From assembly GCF_023195775.1 (NCBI RefSeq), contig NZ_CP096205.1, forward strand, positions 558,001 to 622,000: a stretch of 64,000 nucleotides of DNA, read 5' to 3'. The stretch comes from Flavobacterium azooxidireducens (GTDB lineage: Bacteria; Bacteroidota; Bacteroidia; Flavobacteriales; Flavobacteriaceae). The notes under the pieces were generated by a model, which searched no databases, had not been told where the DNA came from, and saw only the letters and a list, made by a program, of their open reading frames with translations. Below, in pieces: positions 51,691-60,656 of this stretch; within the stretch, counting starts at the first letter, position 1, and the number at the start of each line of letters is the position of its first letter. The position numbers and the translations under genes were made by a program.

Positions 51691-51787
51691 TGTCGTAAAA
51701 TTCTAACAAAAAACGATTAAGGTTCACTAAGCCAACAAAACTTAATGAACCTTAATCACTTAATGGTGTTAAATATAAATCTGATTT

Positions 51788-53098
51788 TTATTTTTCTCTA
51801 ATGTAAATATCAATCGGAACTCCTGAAAAATCCCAGTTTTCACGAATTTTGTTTTCTAAGAAACGTTTGTACGCTTCTTTGACATATTGTGGCAAATTGG
51901 CAAAAAACACAAACTGTGGTGTTGGTGTTGGCAATTGCATACAATATTTAATCTTAACATATTTTCCTTTTAAAGCGGGTGGCGGATAGGTTTCGATTAA
52001 TTTCAACATATAATCGTTGAATTTAGAAGTCGAAATGCGTTGTTTTCTGTTTTCGTACACTTTTACGGTTTCTTCTAAAGCTTTTAGCAAACGTTGTTTC
52101 GTTAAAGCAGAAACGAATAATATAGTTACATCTGTAAAAGGTTCTAATTCTTTTTTGATTTTATTTTCATAGTCGCGAGTGGACATCGTGTCTTTTTCGA
52201 CTAAATCCCACTTGTTAACCAAAATGATGATTCCTTTTCTGTTTTTGGCGGCTAACCAGAAGATACTTTGGTCTTGACCTTCAAAACCACGGGTGGCATC
52301 GATCATTAAAATACAAACATCGGAATGCTCGATGGCACGCACAGAACGCATCACAGAATAGAATTCCAAATCTTCTTTTACTTTTGCTTTTCTGCGAATT
52401 CCGGCGGTATCGACTAAGTTGAATTCGAAACCAAAACGGTCATATTTTGTATCGATGGAATCGCGGGTTGTTCCGGCAACATCGGTTACAATGTATCGGT
52501 CAACACCAATTAATGCATTGATAAAACTTGATTTTCCGGCATTTGGACGACCTACAACAGCAAAACGAGGTAATTCGATTTCTTCTTGTGTTGGTTCGGG
52601 TTTGTTTGGAAAAACGTTGATTAATTCGTCTAATAACTCTCCTGTTCCACTTCCGGATGTGCTGGAAATGGTGATGAATTCCCCTAAACCAAGGTTGTAG
52701 AATTCGTATGCATCTTTTTCACGCATAGCATTATCTACTTTATTGACAACAACAATAACGGGTTTGGTAATTTTACGAAGTAATTTTGCCACTTCATCAT
52801 CCATTGGTGTAATGCCTTCTTCTACATCTACAACAAACATAATTACATCAGCTTCGTCGATGGCTAATTCTACTTGTTTGCGGATTTCTGCTTCAAAAAT
52901 ATCATCGGATCCTTTGATATAACCACCGGTATCGATAACCGAAAATTCTTTTCCGTTCCATTCACTCTTTCCATAATTTCGGTCGCGGGTAACACCACTC
53001 ACGGAATCAACAATGGCTTCTCTTCGTTTGATTAAACGATTAAAAAGTGTTGATTTCCCTACGTTTGGTCTTCCGACAATGGCAACAATAGTACTCAT
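51788..53098 (-). CDS. der: Ribosome-assembly GTPase Der (EngA)
   Basis: 436 residues with two tandem G domains ([23 protein letters not shown]; then [31 protein letters not shown]) and a KH-like C-terminal domain. Essential for 50S assembly. Confidence 0.96.
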   Translation of the reverse strand: MSTIVAIVGRPNVGKSTLFNRLIKRREAIVDSVSGVTRDRNYGKSEWNGKEFSVIDTGGYIKGSDDIFEAEIRKQVELAIDEADVIMFVVDVEEGITPMDDEVAKLLRKITKPVIVVVNKVDNAMREKDAYEFYNLGLGEFITISSTSGSGTGELLDELINVFPNKPEPTQEEIELPRFAVVGRPNAGKSSFINALIGVDRYIVTDVAGTTRDSIDTKYDRFGFEFNLVDTAGIRRKAKVKEDLEFYSVMRSVRAIEHSDVCILMIDATRGFEGQDQSIFWLAAKNRKGIIILVNKWDLVEKDTMSTRDYENKIKKELEPFTDVTILFVSALTKQRLLKALEETVKVYENRKQRISTSKFNDYMLKLIETYPPPALKGKYVKIKYCMQLPTPTPQFVFFANLPQYVKEAYKRFLENKIRENWDFSGVPIDIYIREK

Positions 53099-53178
53099 AG
53101 TTCTAAATTCTAATATTTTGCAAAGGTAGTCTTTTTTGTTTGAAGTTTAAATGTTGATTTTTATCACTTTACTTTGTT

Positions 53179-53301
53179 TGGAGCAGGGTTTGCGTTAAGG
53201 ATGGAAGTGGAACTCTTTTTTTGCCCTGAGCGGTTTGAATGTTGGGCAAAAAAAAGTGGGAACGGACAGCCTGACCTGGAGCTTGCGGAAGGGAACGCCC
53301 A
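53179..53301 (+). repeat. GCGTTAAGGATGGAAG intergenic element with variable stem
   Basis: GGGTTTGCGTTAAGGATGGA leads into a stem CTTTTTTTGCCC/GGGCAAAAAAAAG and then GTGGGAACGGACAGCCTGAC and GCTTGCGGAAGGGAACGCCC. This looks like a widespread flavobacterial dispersed element rather than a gene. A 66-codon frame (53174-53374) across it is rejected as coding. Confidence 0.65.
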
Positions 53302-53305
53302 AGAA

Positions 53306-53371
53306 TTGATTGTTGGATTTTTGGATTGTTCGATTATTAGATTTTTGGATTTTTGGATTTTTGATTGGGTG
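53306..53371 (+). repeat. TTGGATTTTTGGATTG low-complexity repeat
   Basis: Imperfect units of GATTTTTGGATT; reverse-complement relative of the repeat at 5686-5740. It follows the element at 53179 directly. Confidence 0.6.
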
Positions 53372-53446
53372 TAAAAATAAAGTGGTTTGTTTTCCGTTTA
53401 AAGTTAATATTTCGTAAATTAGTATTTAATTTTATTACCCATTTTT

Positions 53447-53941
53447 ATGAATTTAGATGACCAATTACCGTTGCGGTATCGATTTGATAAGGTGGTAACT
53501 AAGTCCTACGAATCGATTTTGGCCAGTTGTGAAAAGTTGAAAGAAACGGTGGAGCCGGATTATAAAATCAAGATTTCGGGTCATCATATTTGGTTGCATA
53601 TTGGTTTGTTGCAGCGTGAAAAACATTCGCCGCATTTGCATTTGGAGATTGAAAAAATGGAAGACGGCAATACGTTTGTTCGCGGATTATTTGGTCCCGA
53701 TCCGGTTTTGTGGACGATGTTTATGTTCCTTCACTTTGTGGTGGGCGGGATTTTTGTGATTTTTACAGTGATTGCGTTTTCAAAATGGTCGCTCGATCAA
53801 TCATACAAATTTGATTTGTTGGTGATGTTTGCGATGGTGAATGCATGGTTTTTGTTATATTTTATTGCACGATTGAATCGGAAAAAAGGGTTGAAACAAG
53901 CGAGGGAGTTGGAGGTGTTGATGGAGAAAATTTTGGAGTGA
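53447..53941 (+). CDS. Two-helix membrane protein of unknown function
   Basis: 164 residues. A soluble N-terminal part (YRFDKVVTKSYESILASCEKL, LHIGLLQREKHSPHLHLEIE) is followed by two membrane helices (MFMFLHFVVGGIFVIFTVIA and LLVMFAMVNAWFLLYFIA) and a basic tail. Not assigned to a family. Confidence 0.7.
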   Translation: MNLDDQLPLRYRFDKVVTKSYESILASCEKLKETVEPDYKIKISGHHIWLHIGLLQREKHSPHLHLEIEKMEDGNTFVRGLFGPDPVLWTMFMFLHFVVGGIFVIFTVIAFSKWSLDQSYKFDLLVMFAMVNAWFLLYFIARLNRKKGLKQARELEVLMEKILE

Positions 53942-53963
53942 TTTTTTGTCGCTTCGCTTTTTT

Positions 53964-54175
53964 AATGGAACACGGATTGTATGGATTTAATAGATTATCA
54001 CGGATTTTGATAGCTTGGCTATAATGGATAAAAAAGGATTTATAACTGCTAATTTAGAAGTTATTTCAACGTCTCGTCTCCCCTCTCCTTTGGAGAGGGG
54101 TTGGGGGTGAGGATTAAACGGATTTTTACTAAATTTTTATGAGATTCCTCATTCTTCGGAATGACAAGATTGCGG
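53964..54175. repeat. Cluster of three dispersed repeats
   Basis: 53964-54034: CACGGATTTTGATAGCTT type, also at 63366. 54068-54114: reversed copy of the CCCTCTCC/GGAGAGGG palindrome of 26141. 54139-54175: ATGAGATTCCTC...CGGAATGACAAGATTG, the uninterrupted relative of the site occupied by the IS110 element. Confidence 0.65.
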
Positions 54176-54223
54176 AGAAAAACTCCAAACTATTAACTCC
54201 CAACAGGAAACTGTGACTAAAAA

Positions 54224-55108
54224 CTACTTCTGATTATACCCCAATCTTCTCAACTGAAACGCATTGCTACGCCAGTCTTTGCTGACTTTCACGAAGAGTT
54301 CGATGTGGATTTGTTTTCCGAAAAATTTTTCTAAATCTTCGCGGGCTTGCATACCTACTCTTTTTAAAGCAGCTCCTTTGTGACCAATGATAATTCCTTT
54401 TTGCGTATCGCGTTCAACCATTATTAAAGAACGAATACGGATAATGTTCTCGTCTTCGATAAATTCTTCGGTTTCTACCTCAACAGCATACGGAATTTCT
54501 TTATCGTAGTTGATAAGGATTTTTTCACGAATGGTTTCGTTTACAAAAAAACGTTCGGGTTTATCCGTAAGTGTATCTTTTGGATAATACGGTGGTGATT
54601 CGGGTAATAAAGAGATAATACGATCAAATACTTCTTTGACATTGAAATTTTCTAAAGCAGAAATGGCAAAAATTTCGGCATTCGGTACCTTTTCTTTCCA
54701 TAAATCAACTTGTTCTTCCAATTGTTGTTGGTTGGATTTGTCGATTTTGTTTAATAAAAGTAAAACCGGGATTTCGCTGTGGATTATTCGATTGAAAAAG
54801 GCTTCGTCTTTTAATTCTTTTTCGCCAATTTCAACCATATAAATTAATACATCGGCATCTTCAAAAGCGGATTTTACGAACTGCATCATCGATTCTTGCA
54901 TTTCATACGCCGGTTTGATGATTCCGGGTGTGTCGGATAAAACCATCTGAAAATCTTCTCCGTTCACAATTCCCAAAATACGATGTCTTGTTGTTTGGGC
55001 TTTGGAGGTAATGATGGAAAGTTTTTCGCCCACGAAGGCATTCATTAAAGTTGATTTTCCTACGTTGGGATTTCCGATGATGTTAACGAACCCTGCTTTA
55101 TGTGCCAT
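54224..55108 (-). CDS. era: GTPase Era
   Basis: 294 residues from the ATG at 55108 (MAHKAGFVNIIGNPNVGKST). G motifs GNPNVGKST, DTPGI, NKIDKS and SALENF, followed by a C-terminal KH domain with GHKGAALKRVGMQAREDLE. Acts in 16S rRNA processing and 30S assembly. Confidence 0.96.
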   Translation of the reverse strand: MAHKAGFVNIIGNPNVGKSTLMNAFVGEKLSIITSKAQTTRHRILGIVNGEDFQMVLSDTPGIIKPAYEMQESMMQFVKSAFEDADVLIYMVEIGEKELKDEAFFNRIIHSEIPVLLLLNKIDKSNQQQLEEQVDLWKEKVPNAEIFAISALENFNVKEVFDRIISLLPESPPYYPKDTLTDKPERFFVNETIREKILINYDKEIPYAVEVETEEFIEDENIIRIRSLIMVERDTQKGIIIGHKGAALKRVGMQAREDLEKFFGKQIHIELFVKVSKDWRSNAFQLRRLGYNQK

Positions 55109-55196
55109 GTGCATAATTTTTGCAAAGGTAAGGTTTCTTTTTTTGTTTGTCTATTCCTGATTATTTTTTAAATTTGAAATTATAACGACTTAATCA

Positions 55197-55760
55197 ATGA
55201 AAAACAGCAAATTATTATCTTCTGAACAAAAAAATGAATTAATTGATATACTAAAAATTCGTTTTGAAAAAAATAGCAATCGTCATAAAAGTATTAATTG
55301 GGAAGATGTTCTAGTTAAATTAGAATCAAATCCTGAAAAATTATGGTCGTTGAATGTAATGGAAAAAACCGGAGGCGAACCAGATGTTGTTGGTTTAGAT
55401 GAAAAAACAGGTGAATACATTTTCATTGATTGCTCTGTGGAAAGTCCGAAAGGAAGAAGAAGTGTTTGTTATGACCGCGAAGCACTTGATTCGAGAAAAG
55501 AATACAAACCCGAAAACAACGCTATTGATATGGCTTCGGAGATGGGAATTGAACTTTTATCAGAAGAACACTACCGCGAATTACAACAATTGGGAAAATT
55601 TGACACCAAAACTTCCAGTTGGATCAAAACACCTGACGAAATTAGAAAATTAGGTGGTGCTTTGTTTGCTGATTTTCGATATAATCAGGTTTTTGTGTAT
55701 CATAACGGAGCACAATCGTATTATGGCGTGAGAGGTTTTAGAGGTTTTTTGAAAGTATAA
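55197..55760 (+). CDS. DUF4256 protein
   Basis: 187 residues. Signature regions LWSLNVMEKTGGEPDVVGLD, YIFIDCSVESPKGRRSVCYD and LGGALFADFRYNQVFVYHNGA. Soluble and widely distributed; function unknown. Confidence 0.88.
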   Translation: MKNSKLLSSEQKNELIDILKIRFEKNSNRHKSINWEDVLVKLESNPEKLWSLNVMEKTGGEPDVVGLDEKTGEYIFIDCSVESPKGRRSVCYDREALDSRKEYKPENNAIDMASEMGIELLSEEHYRELQQLGKFDTKTSSWIKTPDEIRKLGGALFADFRYNQVFVYHNGAQSYYGVRGFRGFLKV

Positions 55761-55885
55761 AATAGTTGTGAAAAACTCAGCAACTCAGTATCTCAGCAAC
55801 TCAGTCGCTTCTCCTCAATCACAATATTAACCCAAAAAACACTCTATCCGTTTTAGAAGACATATCTTTAAGAAAAGTAAAATTT

Positions 55886-56263
55886 ATGTCTGATAAAAAC
55901 AAAAAACAGTTTGGTGTTTGGATGGATACGCACAATGCAACCATCGTTGGAAGAGAAGATGTTGATAATGGCGAATTTATCGTTTTAGGTACTGTTTCCA
56001 ATGCCGGAGCCGAATATAATTCGAGTGAAAAAACAGCTAATAACCATGAAATTGGTTTAACGCAAAAGTATTTTAAAGAAATTGCTTTTGTTATGCCTAA
56101 TGTAGATGAAATTCATCTTACAGGTACAGGACAAGTTCAAGAACAGTTCATTAAATTTTTAGCTGATACTCCACAATACAAAAATGCTCAGGCTACAGAA
56201 TGTACTTCTAACAAAATGAGTGATGAGAATTTTGTTGAATTTGTAGAAAAACGATTTAATTAA
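55886..56263 (+). CDS. Small conserved protein of unknown function
   Basis: 125 residues. Starts MSDKNKKQFGVWMDTHNATI, then NHEIGLTQKYFKEIAFVMPN and HLTGTGQVQEQFIKFLAD. No signal peptide or membrane helix. The order (VWMDTHNATIVG, later GTGQVQEQF) recalls eRF1-like host-attachment proteins, but this is only a resemblance. Confidence 0.65.
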   Translation: MSDKNKKQFGVWMDTHNATIVGREDVDNGEFIVLGTVSNAGAEYNSSEKTANNHEIGLTQKYFKEIAFVMPNVDEIHLTGTGQVQEQFIKFLADTPQYKNAQATECTSNKMSDENFVEFVEKRFN

Positions 56264-56285
56264 AAAAATTTAGATTTTAGTTTAA

Positions 56286-56316
56286 GAACCGTAGATATAT
56301 TCTGCGGTTTTTTTTT
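56286..56316 (+). terminator. Rho-independent terminator
   Basis: AACCGTAGA and TCTGCGGTT form a 9-bp stem with one G-U pair, followed by eight T. Confidence 0.75.
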
Positions 56317-56431
56317 AATAACTAACCTGCTTTGCAGGAGATTTTTATTTAGACTTTGTCATCTTGCAAAATGACAAAAGGGTACAGAGAACCGAAAAAC
56401 AGAAAACTGAAAACCGACAACAGTAAACAAA

Positions 56432-56458
56432 AAAATACCGCAGGGAAACCCGCGGCAT
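56432..56458 (-). terminator. Rho-independent terminator of DUF2383 gene
   Basis: ATACCGCAGGG and CCCGCGGCAT pair with a bulge; on the minus strand a T-run (GGTATTTTTTTG) follows. Confidence 0.65.
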
Positions 56459-56495
56459 TTTCACTCTCAAAAATCAATCAAATTCATAGCAAATA

Positions 56496-56963
56496 TTAAG
56501 AGGAACATATAAGTTCACGAAGTGCTTTTAATTTTTCTCTTTCACGACAAAGCTCAGTTCGTTGTGTTCTAATCATCATGTTGTGGCGTTCATCTACTTC
56601 ATTTTTTACATCATCAATCAACCAATCATCATAATTTCCTATCGCAATGTCTTCTCTAAAGACACATGAATCTAACAAGGCTCGATTGAGGTTTTCGGAA
56701 ATTGTTTTTTCTAAATCCATCCATAATTTAAAAAACTTTCCGCTTGTTTTGTTTAAACCGATAGGACTTCCGCCCAAGCGTTTAATTTCATCACACAATT
56801 CCATCACACATCTTTTACTGGTCACAATAAATAATGAAAATTCAACTTTTAACTGTGAATCTTTTGCTTCGCGAATAGCCGTTTCATACCCTTGAATTCG
56901 GTCGTTGTTTACTTCAACTAACGAATTTAATATTTCAACTGTTTTTGTTTTAGAATTTTCCAT
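56496..56963 (-). CDS. PA2169/DUF2383 four-helix-bundle protein
   Basis: 155 residues from the ATG at 56963; earlier in-frame starts overlap a small upstream gene. The helices NSLVEVNNDRIQGYETAIRE, KRLGG and DERHNMMIRTQR fit the ferritin-like PA2169 (DUF2383) family, often linked to stress. Soluble. Confidence 0.8.
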   Translation of the reverse strand: MENSKTKTVEILNSLVEVNNDRIQGYETAIREAKDSQLKVEFSLFIVTSKRCVMELCDEIKRLGGSPIGLNKTSGKFFKLWMDLEKTISENLNRALLDSCVFREDIAIGNYDDWLIDDVKNEVDERHNMMIRTQRTELCREREKLKALRELICSS

Positions 56964-56983
56964 ATCTACCATTTTTACTATTA

Positions 56984-57106
56984 TCATGAGCTACACTGCC
57001 CCAACACCACCCAAAGGATAACAAAAACTATAATTGTTCCAAAACAACCTCCACCTAGCTTCTTGGCTCCGTAGCCAGCAAGTAATGCCCTAAAAAAATT
57101 ATTCAT
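56984..57106 (-). CDS. 40-aa membrane protein
   Basis: ATG at 57106, stop TGA at 56984. The sequence opens MNNFFRALLAGYGAKKLGGG, then CFGTIIVFVILWVVLG, a single membrane helix, and ends CSS. The amphipathic start and Gly-rich turn look conserved-protein-like. It is 20 bp upstream of the DUF2383 start, same strand. Confidence 0.6.
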   Translation of the reverse strand: MNNFFRALLAGYGAKKLGGGCFGTIIVFVILWVVLGQCSS

Positions 57107-57132
57107 ACTTTACACTCTTTTAAATTATTATA

Positions 57133-57294
57133 TTATTCTTTTGGTAAGTTCCAAATATCCGGTTCTTCCATATCGTTCGCTTTCAGAATCTCTTTGTGAC
57201 TCAGAGTTGATTTCTTTTTAGATTTATTTTTTAAATCTCGCATAACTGAGTTTTTAGTCTCGCGACTACCTATGTTTCTTGCTTTATCACTCAT
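57133..57294 (-). CDS. 53-aa basic small protein
   Basis: ATG at 57294, stop TAA at 57133. Begins MSDKARNIGSRETKNSVMRD with Lys-rich KNKSKKK and an acidic tail MEEPDIWNLPKE. No family recognised. Same strand and 26 bp upstream of the 40-aa gene, so the three small genes may form an operon. Confidence 0.5.
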   Translation of the reverse strand: MSDKARNIGSRETKNSVMRDLKNKSKKKSTLSHKEILKANDMEEPDIWNLPKE

Positions 57295-57428
57295 TGTAAA
57301 TTCATTTAAGGTTAAACATCCTTCATTGTATTACAAAGGTGCGACCTGAGCTTCTATTTCTTGTTATATAATTTTTTGAAAAAATTACATATTATCCACT
57401 CTTTAGCATTTATTTCTACTATAAAAAC

Positions 57429-57455
57429 AAAAAAAGGTGCCTAAAATAGGCACCT
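57429..57455 (-). terminator. Rho-independent terminator
   Basis: AGGTGCCT and AGGCACCT form a perfect 8-bp stem with a 5-nt loop; on the minus strand seven T follow. Closes the gene at 57479. Confidence 0.85.
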
Positions 57456-57478
57456 CATATACTTTTAATCGATTTAAT

Positions 57479-57931
57479 TTAGTCTGCAACAACCAGTTTG
57501 CTGGCACTACGATATAAAAATTCATTATAAACATGTCTTCTGGCAAACCTTGAAGGCGATTCTGCATTTACCATTTTAATGTATGTTACTTTTGGAACAC
57601 CAAAATATTCGAATTTGTTTCCGTCTAAAAAGTGAATATTTAAGACACCATCTTCCATATAAAATTCTAAGATACCGGAAGTGGTTGTGGTTTTTATATA
57701 TTCGTCTTTCACTTTTTCTTGCGTTTCGGGAGCAATACTCACCAAAAAATGATAGGCTTCAATAATGGCTTTGCTTCTTTCTTCTGCAGCGGTGCGTTCA
57801 ATTGGATCTGCAATGGTATCCGGATGATCTTCCTTCATACTGTTACGGTAAACAGTTTTCAATTCTTTTAAGGTTGCAGTTTTAGTTACTTCGAGTAATT
57901 TGCGGTACTCGGCAATTTTTTTTGAGTTCAT
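57479..57931 (-). CDS. J-domain plus KTSC-domain protein
   Basis: 150 residues. The N-terminal J-like domain has MKEDHPDTI, the HPD tripeptide needed to stimulate DnaK. The C-terminal KTSC domain has KFEYFGVPKVTYIKMVNAES and FARRHVYNEFLYR. A specialised co-chaperone or RNA-binding role can be guessed only. Confidence 0.85.
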   Translation of the reverse strand: MNSKKIAEYRKLLEVTKTATLKELKTVYRNSMKEDHPDTIADPIERTAAEERSKAIIEAYHFLVSIAPETQEKVKDEYIKTTTTSGILEFYMEDGVLNIHFLDGNKFEYFGVPKVTYIKMVNAESPSRFARRHVYNEFLYRSASKLVVAD

Positions 57932-58080
57932 AAATAACAGTTACAAACGTGATGGCACGTTTTAATTTTCGGCAAAAGTAGTTTATTTTTTTATACATTC
58001 AACTTGTGAGTTGTTTTAAAATAGATTAAAAGCTCGTTATTGTCTTATGAATGAACTTTTTAGAGTTCCTCTTTCTAAAA

Positions 58081-58950
58081 TTACTTTACTAAAACATATC
58101 GATTAATAATGTATTGCGTAATTGGATTGAGTTTCTTTTCTGTTTCAGGATGACAACCATTTCCAAGCGAATTAAAATAATCCGGTTCTTTTTTTCCTTT
58201 TACTCTGCAATACCAATAAAGTGGTTTGCCTTGTTTATTAAAAAAAGTGGTTGTATCATACACCTCAACTTTTCTAAAATTCAACAACTTTTCATCTAAC
58301 GGAACGATAGTATTTTCTACAGGATTTTTTTCTGAATCCGTGCAATCCACCACTTCATAATGATCATTTTGCCATTGCATGCATTGTTTTTCAGGGAACA
58401 CAAATTTGGCTAATGAAAACCCGCCCAACAATGAAGCAATGAGTAAAAAAATGGTGATGAACTTATTTTTTCCTAGCCAATACGTAAAACCTTTAGACTT
58501 ACTTATTTCTTTTTCAGGTTGCTGCCCCTCTGGCTGTGTAATAACAGGTAGGGCAACATGTATTGGCTCTTTAACAAATTCATTTTGCTCCGATTTGGAA
58601 AAAACTCTATACGGTCTTTCTTTAAAATCTACCATAATCGCAGCGAGTTCAACTCTGATTCTGATATCGGTATCTTTTTCTGCCTTTAAAAAAGAAATGA
58701 TTGTTTTAAACTTATCTATGGTAATCCTATCAATAGCCTTTTTCAAAATTTCACCCTCTTTTGCTTCAAAGAACAAACGGAAAACTTCTTCATCATTTCT
58801 ACTTATTCCTTTCTCATAAAGAAATCGACAAAATTCACGTAGTTGAGCCGGTGTTGGATTTTCTAGAATGCCGCTTACATCTTTTTCTTTTGCATACAGA
58901 TATTGCTCTTTGATTGCTAGCTTATAATCCTTAAAAGTAGTTTTATTCAT
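58081..58950 (-). CDS. Single-pass membrane protein of unknown function
   Basis: 289 residues from the ATG at 58950; the longer frame to 59007 runs through an ATCGGAATC tandem repeat. Helical cytoplasmic half (LAIKEQYLYAKEKDVSGILE, RIRVELAAIMVDF), one membrane helix (FITIFLLIASLLGGFSLAKFVF, about 170-190) and an external half with Cys in CMQWQNDHYEVVDC. No family assigned. Confidence 0.7.
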   Translation of the reverse strand: MNKTTFKDYKLAIKEQYLYAKEKDVSGILENPTPAQLREFCRFLYEKGISRNDEEVFRLFFEAKEGEILKKAIDRITIDKFKTIISFLKAEKDTDIRIRVELAAIMVDFKERPYRVFSKSEQNEFVKEPIHVALPVITQPEGQQPEKEISKSKGFTYWLGKNKFITIFLLIASLLGGFSLAKFVFPEKQCMQWQNDHYEVVDCTDSEKNPVENTIVPLDEKLLNFRKVEVYDTTTFFNKQGKPLYWYCRVKGKKEPDYFNSLGNGCHPETEKKLNPITQYIINRYVLVK

Positions 58951-58977
58951 ATCAGTAAAAATTGAATTTTGGAATTT

Positions 58978-59016
58978 ATCGGAATCATCGGAAATCATCG
59001 GAATCATCGGAATTCC
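58978..59016. repeat. ATCGGAATC tandem repeat
   Basis: Four imperfect 9-10-nt units of ATCGGAATC upstream of the gene at 58081. Confidence 0.75.
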
Positions 59017-59064
59017 TTATCAACACCCTCACAAAAACCCTATTCCTTTGCTTCAGAATTTGTT

Positions 59065-59095
59065 TTTGTTCTAACCTGCAATTAGAACAAATGTA
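59065..59095 (-). promoter_or_regulatory. Inverted repeat over a -7 box
   Basis: TTTGTTCTAA (59065-59074) and TTAGAACAAA (59082-59091) are perfect 10-bp arms with a 7-nt spacer. TACATTTG on the minus strand (59088-59095), an exact -7 match, overlaps the right arm. It could control the gene at 58081. Confidence 0.45.
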
Positions 59096-59298
59096 CAAAA
59101 CAGATTCAAAAAAAGTGTCGCTATACAGAACAGAAATTTTATCCGGGAAGTATATCAGGACAGTTCTGTTTTAGCACACTTCACTTCCCACCATTTCATT
59201 GAGTCTCAATTTTTTAAAAGTCGGTAAAATCCGATACGCTCCTTTGGTTTTTACAAACCGAACAGCAAAAACTATGTTCAATTTTAATACTTATAATC

Positions 59299-59475
59299 AT
59301 GAAAAAAATACTTTTCATTTCGCTATTTTGCACAGCAATTGGTTTTTTCACTTCTTGCTCGGCTGATGACATAACTGATCAAACCCTGTCTGTTGCTGCG
59401 GATGACACGGGTGGACAACACGGCATTCCAACCCCTCCTCCTCCACCTCCTCCACCCTTGACAAACAATCCTTAA
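59299..59475 (+). CDS. 58-aa proline-rich small lipoprotein
   Basis: ATG at 59299, stop TAA at 59473-59475. Lipoprotein signal ILFISLFCTAIGFFTSCSAD with lipidated Cys at residue 20, then an acidic stretch and a run of eight Pro (PTPPPPPPPPL). It stands 38 bp before the TPR kinase gene. Such small lipoproteins could serve as sensed or regulated surface products, but nothing proves it. Confidence 0.65.
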   Translation: MKKILFISLFCTAIGFFTSCSADDITDQTLSVAADDTGGQHGIPTPPPPPPPPLTNNP

Positions 59476-59513
59476 TAATTGTTGAACTAGCAATTATTTA
59501 ATATCTTCGGGAA

Positions 59514-60656
59514 ATGAAACAGCATACATTTCATTTCCCGTTTTTTATTCTCTTTTTGATGCTTTTTTTAATTTCATGTAATGAAAAAACGTCGCATTCT
59601 TCTTATTTAAAATACGAAGACTTAAGTAAAAAAGCGGAAGAATTTGAAAAAAAATACCGTTTTGACAGTGCTTATTTTTACTACAACCAAGCAAAATCGC
59701 ACATTGAAAATCATCATGAACAATGGGCTTATACGTTGCTAAAAACGGCAACCATTCAAAATTATATTGGTGATCATTACGGCTGCGAAGAAACCATTAC
59801 GGAAGCACTTGCTCACTACCAAGGTTCTACTTACCTTCCCTATTTTTACAATCTTCTTGCTATTTCCTATCACAAACAAAACAGCTTGGAAGAGTCGCTG
59901 AATTATTATAAAAAGGCATCCGATTTAGCAACGAATCAGCTGGAAAAAGCCATCATTCAAAACAACACCGGACTGATTTATCTTGAAGAAAAACAATATC
60001 AAAAAGCGATTCAAACCCTTGCTCCTTTGCTGACAGATGATGCTCTTTCTAAAAATCCGTATGAGCTTGCTCGTGTGTTAGATAATTTGGGATACACTCA
60101 ATTTTTGCTTCAAAAACAAGAAGCATCTGAAAACCTTCATTTGGCATGGAAGTTAAGAGATAGTCTTAATGACAATATTGGACTGATTGCATCAAACATG
60201 CATTTGTCTGAATATTATCAACATAAAAATGATCTTTTAGCCAAAGAATATGCTCAAAAAGCCTATCAATCTTCGCAAAAAGCTAATAGTCCGGACGATA
60301 AGTTAGAAGCGTTGAAATGGCTCACAGAGTTTGGTGATTCAAATGATTCCAAACACTTTTATCAAGAATATATTGCGTTGAATGATAGTATTATTAAAGC
60401 CAGAAATATTGCCAAAAATCAGTTTGCAAAAATTAAATACGATTCTAAAAAAGCGACACAGGAAGTTATTAAATACAAAAATCAAAAATCGCTTCTTTTG
60501 GCTTTAATTGGTTTGATAGTTGTGATTGCTATTTTGCTCTATAAATTATACCAGATAAAAACAAACGAAAACTTCAACAATCCACTTATCTCACCGAAAC
60601 CCGAATTTCCAAACGCATTCATGACGAATTGGCGAATGATGTGTTTAATGCAATGA
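59514..60656 (+). CDS. TPR sensor kinase, N-terminal part (frameshifted)
   Basis: 380 residues. Lipoprotein-like signal (FFILFLMLFLISCNE), tetratricopeptide repeats from about 25 to 300 (NNTGLIYLEEKQYQKAIQTL, LDNLGYTQFLLQKQEAS), and a membrane helix (LLLALIGLIVVIAILLYKLY). After about residue 352 the frame leaves the expected kinase sequence: the -1 frame reads QQSTYLTETRISKRIHDELA, a HisKA_3 box. One base appears missing near 60573-60580, so this and the next ORF are one kinase gene. Confidence 0.8.
   Translation: MKQHTFHFPFFILFLMLFLISCNEKTSHSSYLKYEDLSKKAEEFEKKYRFDSAYFYYNQAKSHIENHHEQWAYTLLKTATIQNYIGDHYGCEETITEALAHYQGSTYLPYFYNLLAISYHKQNSLEESLNYYKKASDLATNQLEKAIIQNNTGLIYLEEKQYQKAIQTLAPLLTDDALSKNPYELARVLDNLGYTQFLLQKQEASENLHLAWKLRDSLNDNIGLIASNMHLSEYYQHKNDLLAKEYAQKAYQSSQKANSPDDKLEALKWLTEFGDSNDSKHFYQEYIALNDSIIKARNIAKNQFAKIKYDSKKATQEVIKYKNQKSLLLALIGLIVVIAILLYKLYQIKTNENFNNPLISPKPEFPNAFMTNWRMMCLMQ

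Noticed and set aside
53174..53374. 66-codon ORF
   Set aside because: Lies wholly in dispersed repeat elements and its protein is low complexity at the end.
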